From: Methanoculleus taiwanensis
GTDB taxonomy: Archaea; Halobacteriota; Methanomicrobia; Methanomicrobiales; Methanoculleaceae
DNA length: 64,000 bases
Direction: 5' to 3'
Assembly: GCF_004102725.1 (NCBI RefSeq)
Contig: NZ_LHQS01000001.1
Span: 601,327-665,326, forward strand
Positions 17,401 through 26,556 of the stretch are shown here, piece by piece; position 1 is the stretch's first letter, and the number at the start of each line of letters is the position of its first letter. The notes under the pieces are model-generated. The model was not told where the DNA came from and did no database searches. It saw only the letters and a program-made list of their open reading frames with translations. The translations under genes and the position numbers were made by a program.

Positions 17401-18192
17401 ATGGACCCGCTTGTCGTTGCCACGTTTGCGTTCGTCGTCTTCCTCGAGTTCGCCGTTCCCCTGGGGCTCGGATGGTGGATAGCCCGCCGGTTCGGGGTGT
17501 CCTGGAAGATATTCGGGTACGGCGCCCTCTTCTTCGTCCTCGTGCAGGTATTCCACACGCCCCTTGTTCTCGTCACCCAGGGGCCGCTCACCCTCTATCT
17601 GCTCGAGATACTGCAAGACCCGACGCTCGTCCTTGCCGTTCTCGCCGTTTACCTCGGCCTGCTTGCAGGGCTCTTCGAGGAGACGGGCCGCTACCTCGTC
17701 TTCCGGTATCTCTTTCCCCGCCGGGGAATTTCGCTCGTGCGGGAGAACGGGCTGATGTTCGGTGCCGGGTGGGGCGGTATCGAGAGCATGATCGTCGGCG
17801 GTCTTGTCTTCACGACGTTGCTCTCCTATATCGCCCTCACCTCGGGGGAGATGGCGTTCCTCCCGGCCGACCCTGCCGTCCAGCAGCAGGTCGCCGCCCT
17901 CCTCGCCCTGACGCCCCTCGATATCCTGCCGGGGCTCTTTGAGCGTATCATGACCATCACGCTCCATATTGCCTGGACGATGATGGTGCTGGCGTCGATC
18001 GTCCTCGCCCGGCCGGCCCTCCTGATGCTGGCCATTCTCTGGCATGCCGCCGTCGATGCCGCGGTGGTCTTCCTCGGGCAGACGTCGGGGATACTCATTG
18101 CAGAGGCGTCGCTCTTCGTCTTCGCAGTAATCGGGATCGCCTACATCTGGTGGGAGTGGAAGCGGCTCGGCGGGCATCAGGCGGCGGCCTGA
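17401..18192 (+). CDS. YhfC-family intramembrane metalloprotease-like protein
   Basis: 263 residues with about seven hydrophobic helices. The EETGRY motif near residues 94-99, and WHAAVDA in a later helix, match the YhfC family, grouped with CPBP-type intramembrane metalloproteases. The ATG at 17401 directly begins the first membrane helix and is preferred over the 17362 frame. Protease activity is inferred from family placement. It is convergent with thiL. Confidence 0.75.
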   Translation: MDPLVVATFAFVVFLEFAVPLGLGWWIARRFGVSWKIFGYGALFFVLVQVFHTPLVLVTQGPLTLYLLEILQDPTLVLAVLAVYLGLLAGLFEETGRYLVFRYLFPRRGISLVRENGLMFGAGWGGIESMIVGGLVFTTLLSYIALTSGEMAFLPADPAVQQQVAALLALTPLDILPGLFERIMTITLHIAWTMMVLASIVLARPALLMLAILWHAAVDAAVVFLGQTSGILIAEASLFVFAVIGIAYIWWEWKRLGGHQAAA

Positions 18193-18193
18193 T

Positions 18194-19054
18194 TCACCAC
18201 CGGTGCTGGTAGCCCCGCCGCTCGAGCACCCGGCCGCTGGCGAGCACGACCGGTTCTGCAGTAACCCTGCCGATGATCGTAGCCTCCACATCCGGGACGG
18301 GGAGCAGCTCTTTCGGGCAGGTGAAGAGGAGTTCGAAGTCCCCGCCGCCGTGGAGGGCGAGCTCGCGTGCCTCCCCTTCCGGCACCCCGGCCGGGAGCGG
18401 GAGGCGATCTGTATCGATGGCGAATCCGCACCCGTTTGCCGCCACCATATCGTAGAGCGAGAGGGCGAGGCCGTCGGAGATATCCATCATCGCCGTCGCC
18501 CCCGCCCTGCCGAGCGCTATCCCCTCGCGAAGACGCGGCTGCGGTTCGAGGAGCGCCTGCCGGTGCTGACCGTAGCCCTCGAGCGCCGCCTGCGCTTCGC
18601 CGAGCGTGCCGGTTATCGCGACGACGTCGCCCGGCCGCGCCCCTTTCCGGCGGACGAGGTGCTCCGGCGCGACGTGCCCGAGACCGGTACTGACGATCGT
18701 GAGTTCCCGGTGAGCGTCGAGGTCGCCGCCGGCGAGCTCCGCGCCGTAGGTCGTGCAGCAGTCGTTCGCGCCCTCCATGATCGAAAGGAGCCGTTCCGGG
18801 TCGTCGAGCCCGACGGCGAGGAGTACGGCGGTGGGGCTTGCACCCATGGCGGCGATATCCGAGAGGGTGACCGCGACCGACATCCAGCCGATCTGCCACC
18901 CCGTCATCCCGCACGGAAAATCGGTGGTCTCGTGGAGCATATCCGTCGTCGCGACGAGGTATTCCCCGCCGTGGGGAAGGACGGCGCAGTCGTCGAGCGT
19001 CTGTGCATGTCCAATGACCGCCTGCACCCGGGTCAGCAGGTCGCGGTCATCCAC
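18194..19054 (-). CDS. thiL: Thiamine-monophosphate kinase
   Basis: 286 residues from a GTG start. ThiL motifs: DDCAVLP, TTDMLHETTDF, MSVAVTLSDIAAMGA, GDVVAITGTLG, and MMDISDGLALSL. The enzyme makes thiamine pyrophosphate from the monophosphate with ATP. The GTG lies inside the end of the upstream DUF460 gene (8-base overlap), so the two are coupled; the much longer frame to 19183 has no family support. It is the last gene of the RIO2-DUF460-ThiL unit. Confidence 0.93.
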   Translation of the reverse strand: MDDRDLLTRVQAVIGHAQTLDDCAVLPHGGEYLVATTDMLHETTDFPCGMTGWQIGWMSVAVTLSDIAAMGASPTAVLLAVGLDDPERLLSIMEGANDCCTTYGAELAGGDLDAHRELTIVSTGLGHVAPEHLVRRKGARPGDVVAITGTLGEAQAALEGYGQHRQALLEPQPRLREGIALGRAGATAMMDISDGLALSLYDMVAANGCGFAIDTDRLPLPAGVPEGEARELALHGGGDFELLFTCPKELLPVPDVEATIIGRVTAEPVVLASGRVLERRGYQHRW

Positions 19055-21002
19055 CGCGCCGCACCTCCTTTTCGCGTTCGCTCCGGTATTCCTTGAAGAG
19101 GTATTCGACCCGTTCCGCCTCCTGCTCGCGGCGGAACTGCTTCTGCTCCTCTTCCCAGTCCCGGATCGCTTCTTCGAGCGCATCCGTCTTCACCGCCCCG
19201 GTCTTCCCCCGGATATCAGCCGCTACCTTCCGGTCAGGGACGAGCGGCAGATCCGCCTCGCGGAACGCCGCGACGAGCTGGGGGTCGGGCTCCCCGGGAG
19301 TCTCCTTCCCGGCGATCACCGCCTGCACCCCGGCCGTGGCGAGATCCTTGACGACCGCCCGCCCCCATCCGGCCGTCCGGCGGGCGTAGAGGATGTCCCC
19401 CTCGCCGATACCGATCTCCTCTGATAGAGCCCTGACCGCGTCCCGGGTGAGGGCGTCGAGCACCTTGACCGGCGTCCCGTCCTCTGCGTGCTCCACCTCC
19501 GCGATCGTCCGGAGCCTATCGAGCCTCTTCTTGAGCCTCCTGCCGTGCCTCTTTTCGTTCCGGAGCTGCTGGCGCAGGCTCTCGATGATCGCGTCCTTCG
19601 TCGCGAGTTCGGCGTCTTTCCGGAGTTTCTTCTCGGTGGCCGACCGCTCCCTGCGAATACCCGCTCGGAGCCGTTCGATCTCCGTATCCCGGCTTTTGAG
19701 GTCTTCCTGGAGATCGGCCACGTAGCCGCGGAGCCTCTTGACCATTCCGTCGAGGGTGATCACCCGTTCGTCCTCGACCTTCCGCTCGACGATCGTCGCC
19801 GGTGCCGCTTCTTCGGCCGGCGCCGGGACGCCCTGCATATCGGCGAGCACCTGGTCGAGCGCCTGGCCACGGAGGACGCGGGCTCGCACCTCGTCGAGAT
19901 CGACGCCCGGCGGCACCCTCTTAGCGATGTTCCGGAACTTGTTCTTGTTGCTCCGGTAGGCGTCGAGCGCCGCCGAGAGAGCGTCGCGTTCGTGGTCGTT
20001 CGTGTAGGAGAACGGCGCCGTCAGGTCGTACTTGGTCTCGACGGCGAGCGACTGCCGCGGCGTATAGGGGATGGCGTTGAAGGCGCGGCGGATCTTCTCG
20101 ACCGAGTAGGGCATCTGCTGGACGTCCGAGGCGACGATCAGGGGTTTTCCTGCCCTGTAGAGTTCCTCGACGATATCGGACATCGTCATCTGGCGGGAGC
20201 TTGAGAGGTGGATGAGATTCCCGTCGAGGTCGACGGCGGCGATCCCGGTCGTGGTGCCGGGGTCGAGACCGACGATGAGGTAGCGGGGGCGACCGCTGCG
20301 CTGTTCGTAGCGTATCCGGTCGAGCCGTCGCCCCGCCACCCTGACCTGCACGTCGGCGCCGCGGTAGGTGTGCACCGGCACCATGTCGCGGGGAGCGTGG
20401 ACGGTGAAGGCGACCCGGGAGAACCCGCCGAAGGCTTTCGTCTCCTTCTTCTCGTAGCGGAGCCCGGCTCCTTTGAGCTGCTGCTCGATCTCGCGGGATT
20501 TCTGCATGACCCCGCCGTGGATCTTCCGGGCATAGCGGTTCTGGCTCCACCCTCCCCTGCCGGGCGAACGGTGGCGGCTCACGACGATATCGGTGGTGTT
20601 CTCAAAGGCGATCACCTCGACGCCGGCGCCGAGCCCTGCGACCTGGGCGATGGTGCGGGCTTCTGCGTAGGGATCGAGTTTATTGAAACTGATATTGTAT
20701 CGGGATGCGACTTTCGGGAGGGACTCTTTCCGCTCGCCCCCGGTCACCTGCACGAGACGGGTTCTCGGCGGGAGCGACTGGAGAAACTCGAAGAGTTCGT
20801 GCTGGTCGGTCGCGATCTCCTGGATGCTGTCGACGGCGAGGATATCGGGCTCCTCCGCGTCGAGCAGGCGGCGGAGGCGAAAGAGCGTCACCTCCGTAAC
20901 GTCGGTGATCTCACCGTCTTCCATCCGGTAAAGGGCGAAAAGCGGTCGCTGCGACCGCGAGCGGACCGATCCTTTGATGACGTCGATCCCGAAGATCCTC
21001 AA
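19047..21002 (-). CDS. DUF460 archaeal RNase H-fold protein
   Basis: 651 residues from a TTG start. The N terminus RIFGIDVIKGSVRSRSQRP is diagnostic. A second RNase H-like segment starts at IVGLDPGTTTGIAAVDLDG. A long charged coiled coil covers about 400-500, followed by a C-terminal alpha/beta domain. DUF460 is archaeal and of unknown function, possibly nucleic-acid processing. The TTG overlaps the stop of RIO2 by four bases (TTGA) and has AAGGTGATC just upstream, which decides the start over the frame to 21155. Confidence 0.9.
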   Translation of the reverse strand: MRIFGIDVIKGSVRSRSQRPLFALYRMEDGEITDVTEVTLFRLRRLLDAEEPDILAVDSIQEIATDQHELFEFLQSLPPRTRLVQVTGGERKESLPKVASRYNISFNKLDPYAEARTIAQVAGLGAGVEVIAFENTTDIVVSRHRSPGRGGWSQNRYARKIHGGVMQKSREIEQQLKGAGLRYEKKETKAFGGFSRVAFTVHAPRDMVPVHTYRGADVQVRVAGRRLDRIRYEQRSGRPRYLIVGLDPGTTTGIAAVDLDGNLIHLSSSRQMTMSDIVEELYRAGKPLIVASDVQQMPYSVEKIRRAFNAIPYTPRQSLAVETKYDLTAPFSYTNDHERDALSAALDAYRSNKNKFRNIAKRVPPGVDLDEVRARVLRGQALDQVLADMQGVPAPAEEAAPATIVERKVEDERVITLDGMVKRLRGYVADLQEDLKSRDTEIERLRAGIRRERSATEKKLRKDAELATKDAIIESLRQQLRNEKRHGRRLKKRLDRLRTIAEVEHAEDGTPVKVLDALTRDAVRALSEEIGIGEGDILYARRTAGWGRAVVKDLATAGVQAVIAGKETPGEPDPQLVAAFREADLPLVPDRKVAADIRGKTGAVKTDALEEAIRDWEEEQKQFRREQEAERVEYLFKEYRSEREKEVRRGG

Positions 21003-21856
21003 CCGATCACCTTGTCCACCGCGTCGTTGAGGGAGTAGTCGATCTGGTACTTCCGCCTGAAGTGCTGGAGGAGGTTCCCGACGTCCCGTATGAGAATCTC
21101 GTGTGCGTTCGGGTGCGACGCCTCCATCCACTGCGGCCAGTCGATCAGCCAGCACTGCTCCTCCGCGACCATGACGTTGTACTCGGAGAGGTCGGCGTGG
21201 ACGATGCCGAGGCGGTACGCCTCCCTGACGTTATGCAGGATCTCGTCGAGCACCTCACGCGGCTCTTCGAGAACCGCCTGGGAGAGGTTCACCCCGGGAA
21301 CGAAGGACATCGCCACCACGTGCCGGTTCCGGTCGATCGGGAGCGGCACCGAGACGGCGGGGTGGAGGGCCGTGAGCGCCTCGTACTCCATCTTCGCCGA
21401 GAGGTTCGAGGCGAATATCCAGGGGCAGTGCCCGGACTCGGGCATGTAGCTGCGCTTGAGCCGGGCCGACTGGAACGAGCGCTGCCCGACGCGGTGGAAC
21501 TTGAGCACGAGGACGCCGAGCCCCATCGCTTCGTAGACCTCCGACTCTTTCCCGACTCCGATCAGGGTGCCGAGCGCCTGAACCGTCCCTTTGCGGGTCA
21601 GGCTCGAGAGAGCGAGGGTATCGTAGCCGTTGAAGACCAGGGCGTAGCCCTCGTAGGGCACCTTCTCATACCGCACCATACCCATCTCCATCAGCCTCCC
21701 GATGCGGTAGGCGAGTTCGCCCTCCGAGAGTTTTGTGGCTGATTTCAGGATATCGAGCGGAACCCACTCGTGCCATCGCATCAGGCGCTCGAGTGCACGC
21801 AGTATGGACTGTTCATAGGGATGTAACGATCGTACGTGTTCTGCAGGAACGGGCAT
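20999..21856 (-). CDS. rio2: RIO2-type serine/threonine protein kinase
   Basis: 285 residues. An N-terminal winged helix (about 10-85) precedes the RIO kinase domain: flexible P-loop GVGKESEVYEA, the lysine in LKFHRVG, the catalytic VHADLSEYNVMV, and LIDWPQW in the DFG position. RIO2 acts in maturation of the small ribosomal subunit. GGTGGTGA precedes the ATG at 21856; a further ATG at 21868 is less well placed. It is the first gene of the unit with DUF460 and thiL. Confidence 0.93.
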   Translation of the reverse strand: MPVPAEHVRSLHPYEQSILRALERLMRWHEWVPLDILKSATKLSEGELAYRIGRLMEMGMVRYEKVPYEGYALVFNGYDTLALSSLTRKGTVQALGTLIGVGKESEVYEAMGLGVLVLKFHRVGQRSFQSARLKRSYMPESGHCPWIFASNLSAKMEYEALTALHPAVSVPLPIDRNRHVVAMSFVPGVNLSQAVLEEPREVLDEILHNVREAYRLGIVHADLSEYNVMVAEEQCWLIDWPQWMEASHPNAHEILIRDVGNLLQHFRRKYQIDYSLNDAVDKVIG

Positions 21857-21909
21857 GGTCACCACCATTTATGTGTTCGGGTGATAAAAGTGTGATTGGG
21901 ACGACCGAG

Positions 21910-22809
21910 ATGCAGTGCACGAAATGCCGCAGGGACGCGATTGTGTATCAACGATACTCGGGGCTGCACCTCTGCGAGCACCATTTCGTCCTCGATCTCG
22001 AGGCGAAGGCCAAGCGGGCGATCCGGAAACACCGCTGGATCGATTCGGGGGATTCGGTGGGAGTCGCCCTCTCGGGGGACCTGGCGAGCAGTGCCGTTCT
22101 CTTCTTCATGCACCGCCTGCTCCACAAACGGCGGGATATCATTCTCACGGCGATCACCGTCGACGAGGGGATAGCCGGTTATCGCGACCCCGGCCGGGCG
22201 GAGGCGATCGCCCGGACGATCGGGGCTCCTCTGGTGACCGCCTCGTTCGCCGACGCGTACGGGATCACCCTCGACGAGTTCGCCCGCCGGAAAGGGCGTG
22301 CCTCCGCCTGCTCCGCCTGCCGGGTGCTCCGGGAAAACCTGCTGAACCGGGTTGCCCGGGAGCACGGCGTCACGAAACTCGTTTTCGGAACCACCCTGGA
22401 CGACGGAGCGGTGTCGGTGCTCGCGGACGTCTTCCGGGGAGATGCGGAGAGTTTCCGCCGTCCGGCGCTGCCGGTTCCGGGGACGGTGCCGCGGATCCGG
22501 CCGTTTATGGATATTCCCGGGGAGGAGGTGAGCCTCTACGCCGCCCTGCACCTCGACGGGTTCGACCTCGCCGAATGCCCGTACGCCGGGAATGCTTTCC
22601 GGGAAGATGTCCGGAGTTTGCTTGACGAGTACGCCTCCCGCCACCCGGCCACAAAGAACGCCCTCGTGAATCTCGGTGAGGAGCTCTCGGGGGCGCTCGC
22701 GGCAGGGGCAGGGCCGACCCGGATCTGCGAGCGGTGCGGCGAGCCGTCGGGGGAGACCTGCCGGTGCTGTCGGATCCTCGACGAAGCGAGGGGGTATGAG
22801 GGGGCGTAG
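21910..22809 (+). CDS. TtuA/Ncs6-like (TIGR00269) protein with degenerate PP-loop
   Basis: 299 residues with the tRNA-thiolation layout: an N-terminal zinc site (CTKC...CEHH), a Rossmann-like PP-ATPase core, and a C-terminal zinc ribbon (CERCGEPSGETCRCC). The iron-sulfur cysteines of TtuA look kept (CSAC and AECPYA). The PP-loop, normally SGGKDS, is SGDLAS here, and GHNLDDEA is GTTLDDGA, so ATP chemistry may be lost or altered. It overlaps the potassium channel gene by 14 bases. Confidence 0.8.
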   Translation: MQCTKCRRDAIVYQRYSGLHLCEHHFVLDLEAKAKRAIRKHRWIDSGDSVGVALSGDLASSAVLFFMHRLLHKRRDIILTAITVDEGIAGYRDPGRAEAIARTIGAPLVTASFADAYGITLDEFARRKGRASACSACRVLRENLLNRVAREHGVTKLVFGTTLDDGAVSVLADVFRGDAESFRRPALPVPGTVPRIRPFMDIPGEEVSLYAALHLDGFDLAECPYAGNAFREDVRSLLDEYASRHPATKNALVNLGEELSGALAAGAGPTRICERCGEPSGETCRCCRILDEARGYEGA

Positions 22810-24496
22810 CCTTCTCTGGCGGCTGGCGAACGCTCCGTCGCGGCTCCGGATACGCTTCTACCTCGTCCTGTTTGCGGCACAGATCATCATCTACACCGTC
22901 CTCTACCATACTTTCTATCCGCAGTGGGAAGGCCGGCCCCTCACCTGGTTCGACGCCCTGCTCTTCGTCCTCGAGACCGTCACGACGACCGGGTACGGCG
23001 AGCAGCTCCCGTTCCGGAACGAAGCGACGGTCGTCTTCGCCATCGTCGTGATGCTGACCGGCGTGGTCATGATCTTCATGTTCATCCCGCTGCTGCTCGC
23101 ACCCTATCTCACCACGATCATCCGGGCCGCGCCTCCCCGGCGGACGCCCTACCCGCTCGACGGGCACGTCGTCATCGTCGGCTACTCCGAACTCGTCCGG
23201 TCGCTCGTCGACAGCCTGATGATAGCGGATCTCGATATCGTCGTCGTCGTCGAGGACGAGGCGGTCGCCCGGGACCTCGACTCCCGGTACCGCCCCGAGG
23301 TCTACGTCGTCTGGGGGGCCTACGCAGAGCCGTCGACGTGGCGGCAGGTCTCCATTGAGAACGCCTCGACGGTCATCGTCACCGAGCGGGAGCGCACCAC
23401 CGCGTCGGTGATCCTCGGGATACGGGACATGACCGCCGCCCGGATCATCGCTATCGTCGACGACCTCGCCTTCGACCGCTATCTCCGCTATGCCGGCGCC
23501 GAGTACGTCCTCTCGCCCAAGAATTCGACCGGGAGGATCCTCGCCCGGCACGCCGTACTGAGGCCGGTCGTCGAGACGATCTACGAGGCGATCCGCCTGG
23601 AAGGGACGGATATCTACGGGACGGGAACCGACCGGTCGCTCCAGTTGGTCAAGGTTCCGATCATGAGCGGTTCGCCCGCTGCAGGGAAAAGCCTCCGCGA
23701 GCTGGCGCTCGTCGAGACCTATGGGGTGGAGGTGCTCTTTTTCTGGAAGGGCGGGCGGTTTGTCCCCATCCCGAAGGCTGACGATGTCATCGATACCTCC
23801 ACCATGCTCTTCGTCCTCGGGCCGGCCGCCGCCATATCCGAGATGATCGACCGCGAGTTCGCTCACGACGGAGGCCGCGATTCGCTCGCCGTGGTCGCGG
23901 GGTTCGGCGATGTCGGCAGAGCGGCGTACAGAGAACTCGCATCCTCCGGCATAGCGAGTATCGTGGTGGATCAGAAGCCCTACGATGTGACCGAGGTCGT
24001 CGGGAACGTCGAGGACGAAGGGGTGCTCCGGGCTGCCCGGATCGAGGGTGCCCGGTTCTGCGTGGTGGCGGTCAACGACGACGACGTCAATATCTTCACG
24101 ACGCTTATGGCGCGGAACTTAAACCCTTCCTTACGGATTCTTGCACGGGCGAACGAGCCGTCTTCGGTCGATAAACTCTACCGGGCGGGTGCGGATTACG
24201 TCACCCTGCTGCCGGCGATCGGCGGGCAGGTGATCGCCGGGATCATCCTCTCGGAGATAGCCGGCATCCTCCTCGATCTCCCGGACGGGCAGAAGGTGGT
24301 GATGAAGCACCGGATGCGGGATACCTCGACGACGGTTGGGGCGGTGGAGGTGCATAGCGGCGTCCGGATCGTCGGGATCGAAGGAGCCGGCCGTTCGGTG
24401 ATCCGCCCGCAGTCGGAGGATCTTATCCTCCCGGACGATACGGTGATCGCCTTCGGCAGGAACGAGACGCTGAAACGGTTCATCCGCCTGATGTAA
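22796..24496 (+). CDS. Potassium channel with two RCK (TrkA) modules
   Basis: 566 residues. Two membrane helices flank a pore loop with the filter TVTTTGYGE (about 61-69). Two cytoplasmic TrkA_N folds follow, beginning VVIVGYSELV and AVVAGFGDVG, each with a TrkA_C segment (KVPIMSGSPAAGKSLREL, and RIVGIEGAGRSVIRP). This matches MthK-like or Kch-like gated channels with tandem RCK domains. The ATG at 22796 is preceded by a G-rich stretch and lies inside the end of the TtuA-like gene; the frame from 22676 would duplicate that gene's coding DNA. Confidence 0.9.
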   Translation: MRGRSLLWRLANAPSRLRIRFYLVLFAAQIIIYTVLYHTFYPQWEGRPLTWFDALLFVLETVTTTGYGEQLPFRNEATVVFAIVVMLTGVVMIFMFIPLLLAPYLTTIIRAAPPRRTPYPLDGHVVIVGYSELVRSLVDSLMIADLDIVVVVEDEAVARDLDSRYRPEVYVVWGAYAEPSTWRQVSIENASTVIVTERERTTASVILGIRDMTAARIIAIVDDLAFDRYLRYAGAEYVLSPKNSTGRILARHAVLRPVVETIYEAIRLEGTDIYGTGTDRSLQLVKVPIMSGSPAAGKSLRELALVETYGVEVLFFWKGGRFVPIPKADDVIDTSTMLFVLGPAAAISEMIDREFAHDGGRDSLAVVAGFGDVGRAAYRELASSGIASIVVDQKPYDVTEVVGNVEDEGVLRAARIEGARFCVVAVNDDDVNIFTTLMARNLNPSLRILARANEPSSVDKLYRAGADYVTLLPAIGGQVIAGIILSEIAGILLDLPDGQKVVMKHRMRDTSTTVGAVEVHSGVRIVGIEGAGRSVIRPQSEDLILPDDTVIAFGRNETLKRFIRLM

Positions 24497-24554
24497 CGGC
24501 AGTCCGGCTGCACGCTTAAATACTTTGATCGCCCCCGGACGGTCGGTGAGTACG

Positions 24555-25223
24555 ATGCGTTCGTTCGTCTGTTTACTCCTCTGTCTCTTTCTTGCGGCTG
24601 CTCTCGCTCTCCCGGCGGCGGGAGCGGACGGCGGCGGCAGGGTCGTTCAAAGCGGGGATACTATCTATATCGGTGAGGAGGACCTCGATCTCACACCCCT
24701 CTTTGCGGGGTCTCCGCCGTCTCCTGCCGGTATGAACCGGCTGGTGCACTCCGGCGATCCCGAGAATATCATCGACGTGCCGGACCCGGGCAGGTTCGAT
24801 CTCACCCCGGTCGCCGTCGGCGGCGTCACCGGGAGCTACGCCGTCCTGCCGCAGGGCGGCGCTCCAGGCCGGCAGGTGGCCGTGGCCGAACCGCTCCGCC
24901 TCCGCGTTGTTTCGAACGGGTCGCCGTCGGAGTCGGTGAACGGGATGGTTCTGACAGAGAACCGGACGATCGATCTCGTCCTGGTGCATAATCTATCGGG
25001 AGTATCCGCCCGGATCGATCTCGTCGGGCCGGAGGGTGGCCTCCTCCCCTCCTTCGGCGGGGTGAACCTGACGGCGATCCCGGTCACGGCGAGCCCGGTC
25101 GTCATCGGCGGCATCGATCTTGCCGGAGTGCCGCCCGGGTTCTATGCTGCCCGGGCGAGGGTACCGTCCCCGAATGCGACGTATCTCTCGAACACCGTCG
25201 TTGTCGGGGTGGTTCCCTCCTAG
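24555..25223 (+). CDS. Secreted DUF3821-type surface protein
   Basis: 222 residues. A signal peptide (CLLLCLFLAAALALPAAGA) leads into VVQSGDTIYIGEEDLDLTPL, the opening I associate with DUF3821 proteins of Methanomicrobiales. The rest is strand-rich, with N-glycosylation sequons (NRT, NLS, NLT, NAT). It lacks a membrane anchor. A TTAAATACTTT box lies about 40 bases upstream of the ATG at 24555; the longer frame would hide the signal peptide. It is convergent with the lipoprotein gene. Confidence 0.7.
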   Translation: MRSFVCLLLCLFLAAALALPAAGADGGGRVVQSGDTIYIGEEDLDLTPLFAGSPPSPAGMNRLVHSGDPENIIDVPDPGRFDLTPVAVGGVTGSYAVLPQGGAPGRQVAVAEPLRLRVVSNGSPSESVNGMVLTENRTIDLVLVHNLSGVSARIDLVGPEGGLLPSFGGVNLTAIPVTASPVVIGGIDLAGVPPGFYAARARVPSPNATYLSNTVVVGVVPS

Positions 25224-25231
25224 AGGCTATG

Positions 25232-25774
25232 CTAGAGTTTGAGGTTTGCCATCGCTGCGATCTCCTGCGCCATCCCGATCGTCGCGGGGCCGTCGGCCGA
25301 GAGATAGTCGACGATGACGACGATCGTTCCCTTCCGGAAACCGACCTGTGCCGCCTCCCGGTGCTGCCACCCGTAGCCCTCGTCCGGGATGGCGAGGTCG
25401 AACGTCCGGTAGCCCGACCGTTCCCGGGCGGCGGTATACCCGGCGCAGGCGCTCTCCTCGCCGCCGTAGAGCGTCGTCACGATAGTGACCGCATCTCCGT
25501 CCTCGTTGACGAACCCGGCCGTGCAGGTTTTGTCCTCGTAGAGAATGGTATCCGTGTCCCACGTCGCCGCCATATCCTGTGCGGTGACGATGAACCCTTC
25601 GATCGACTCGACGGCTGCGGGGTCGAGGGTGACCGGAAGCGTTACATCCGCCGGAACCGTGATCTGCGGCAGTGACCGGTCGCCCATGGGAGCGGTCGCC
25701 GTGCAGCCCGATGCGCCGAGCGTGCAGACAAGGAGAATGAGTAAGAGAGAAGCCGTGACGGCTCTGTTCTTCAT
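25232..25774 (-). CDS. Lipoprotein of unknown function
   Basis: 180 residues. A signal peptide ending in a lipobox (LGASGC) predicts a lipid-anchored extracellular protein. The mature part has two cysteines (KTCTAGF and ESACAGY), which could form a disulfide, and a strand-helix pattern. No family is recognised. The ATG at 25774 begins the signal; an ATG five codons upstream is possible. Confidence 0.7.
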   Translation of the reverse strand: MKNRAVTASLLLILLVCTLGASGCTATAPMGDRSLPQITVPADVTLPVTLDPAAVESIEGFIVTAQDMAATWDTDTILYEDKTCTAGFVNEDGDAVTIVTTLYGGEESACAGYTAARERSGYRTFDLAIPDEGYGWQHREAAQVGFRKGTIVVIVDYLSADGPATIGMAQEIAAMANLKL

Positions 25775-25836
25775 AGAGAGCGTGCGCACGCCCCTATAAT
25801 AAAGGGGAGCAAACCGACGCCGCCGGAAAAAGAATG

Positions 25837-26556
25837 TTACCGGGGTACCGGGTAGTTGGTCAGCTCGGCAAAGATCTCCATGAACTGCTCCGGGTGGTTT
25901 AAGAATGCGACCGACCGTGCCCGCCCGACGAGGTCGTAGAGGGGTGTCGTCCGGTCGATGGAGAGTTCCCGTACCTCGATGGGCGGCAGGTGCCTGACCG
26001 GTGCTGCGTGGGGGTATTTCGGGTTTTTGACGAGCGCCCCGCCCTCCATCTCGTAGTAAGCCGCTCCGTTCCGGTCGACGTAGGGCTGGTAGTCGCTCGC
26101 GAACGCGGTCGAGACCAGGTTCGACATGACCAGCACCTTCGATCCGGGGTTGATGGTCACGTGCCCGTATCCGGGTGGGATCAGGACTTTATCGCCCGCG
26201 GAGGCTTCGATCATGATAACGTCGCCCGCGTCACGGGTCTGGAGGAGGTAGTGGCCTCTCCCCTGGAGCACTTCGTAGATCTCGGGGTAGCCGAGTCCTG
26301 CCGGGTTGTCGGGGTGGAGGTGGCCTTTGGTCTTGACGTACTCCCCGCAGAGGGTGCCGGGAGGGATGGCGGTGATATCGTAGCTGATACGCTGTTCTTC
26401 AAGCCACCGCCGGTCGTCGTCGGACTTTGCCAGGTGACGGTACATATAATAGAGGGGGTGATTGGCGGTGCAGGTCCGATCTGCAAGCACCTGCCGCATA
26501 TCGTCTATCGTCCGCACCTGTGCCTCCGGGAGCGGACCGTCCCAGTACCCGTTCAT
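25837..26556 (-). CDS. pgi: Cupin-type glucose-6-phosphate isomerase (cPGI)
   Basis: 239 residues. The cupin metal motif is clear: GHLHPDNPAGLGYPEIYEVL with two histidines and a glutamate, and a later GYGHVTINPG histidine. This is the euryarchaeal cPGI that interconverts glucose 6-phosphate and fructose 6-phosphate, unrelated to bacterial PGI. Its ATG overlaps the stop of the upstream surface-protein gene by four bases (ATGA), so the two are co-translated. Confidence 0.92.
   Translation of the reverse strand: MNGYWDGPLPEAQVRTIDDMRQVLADRTCTANHPLYYMYRHLAKSDDDRRWLEEQRISYDITAIPPGTLCGEYVKTKGHLHPDNPAGLGYPEIYEVLQGRGHYLLQTRDAGDVIMIEASAGDKVLIPPGYGHVTINPGSKVLVMSNLVSTAFASDYQPYVDRNGAAYYEMEGGALVKNPKYPHAAPVRHLPPIEVRELSIDRTTPLYDLVGRARSVAFLNHPEQFMEIFAELTNYPVPR

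Noticed and set aside
22505-23866. 453-codon minus-strand frame opposite the potassium channel
   Set aside because: Shadow of a clear RCK channel; Asp/Arg-rich without motifs.
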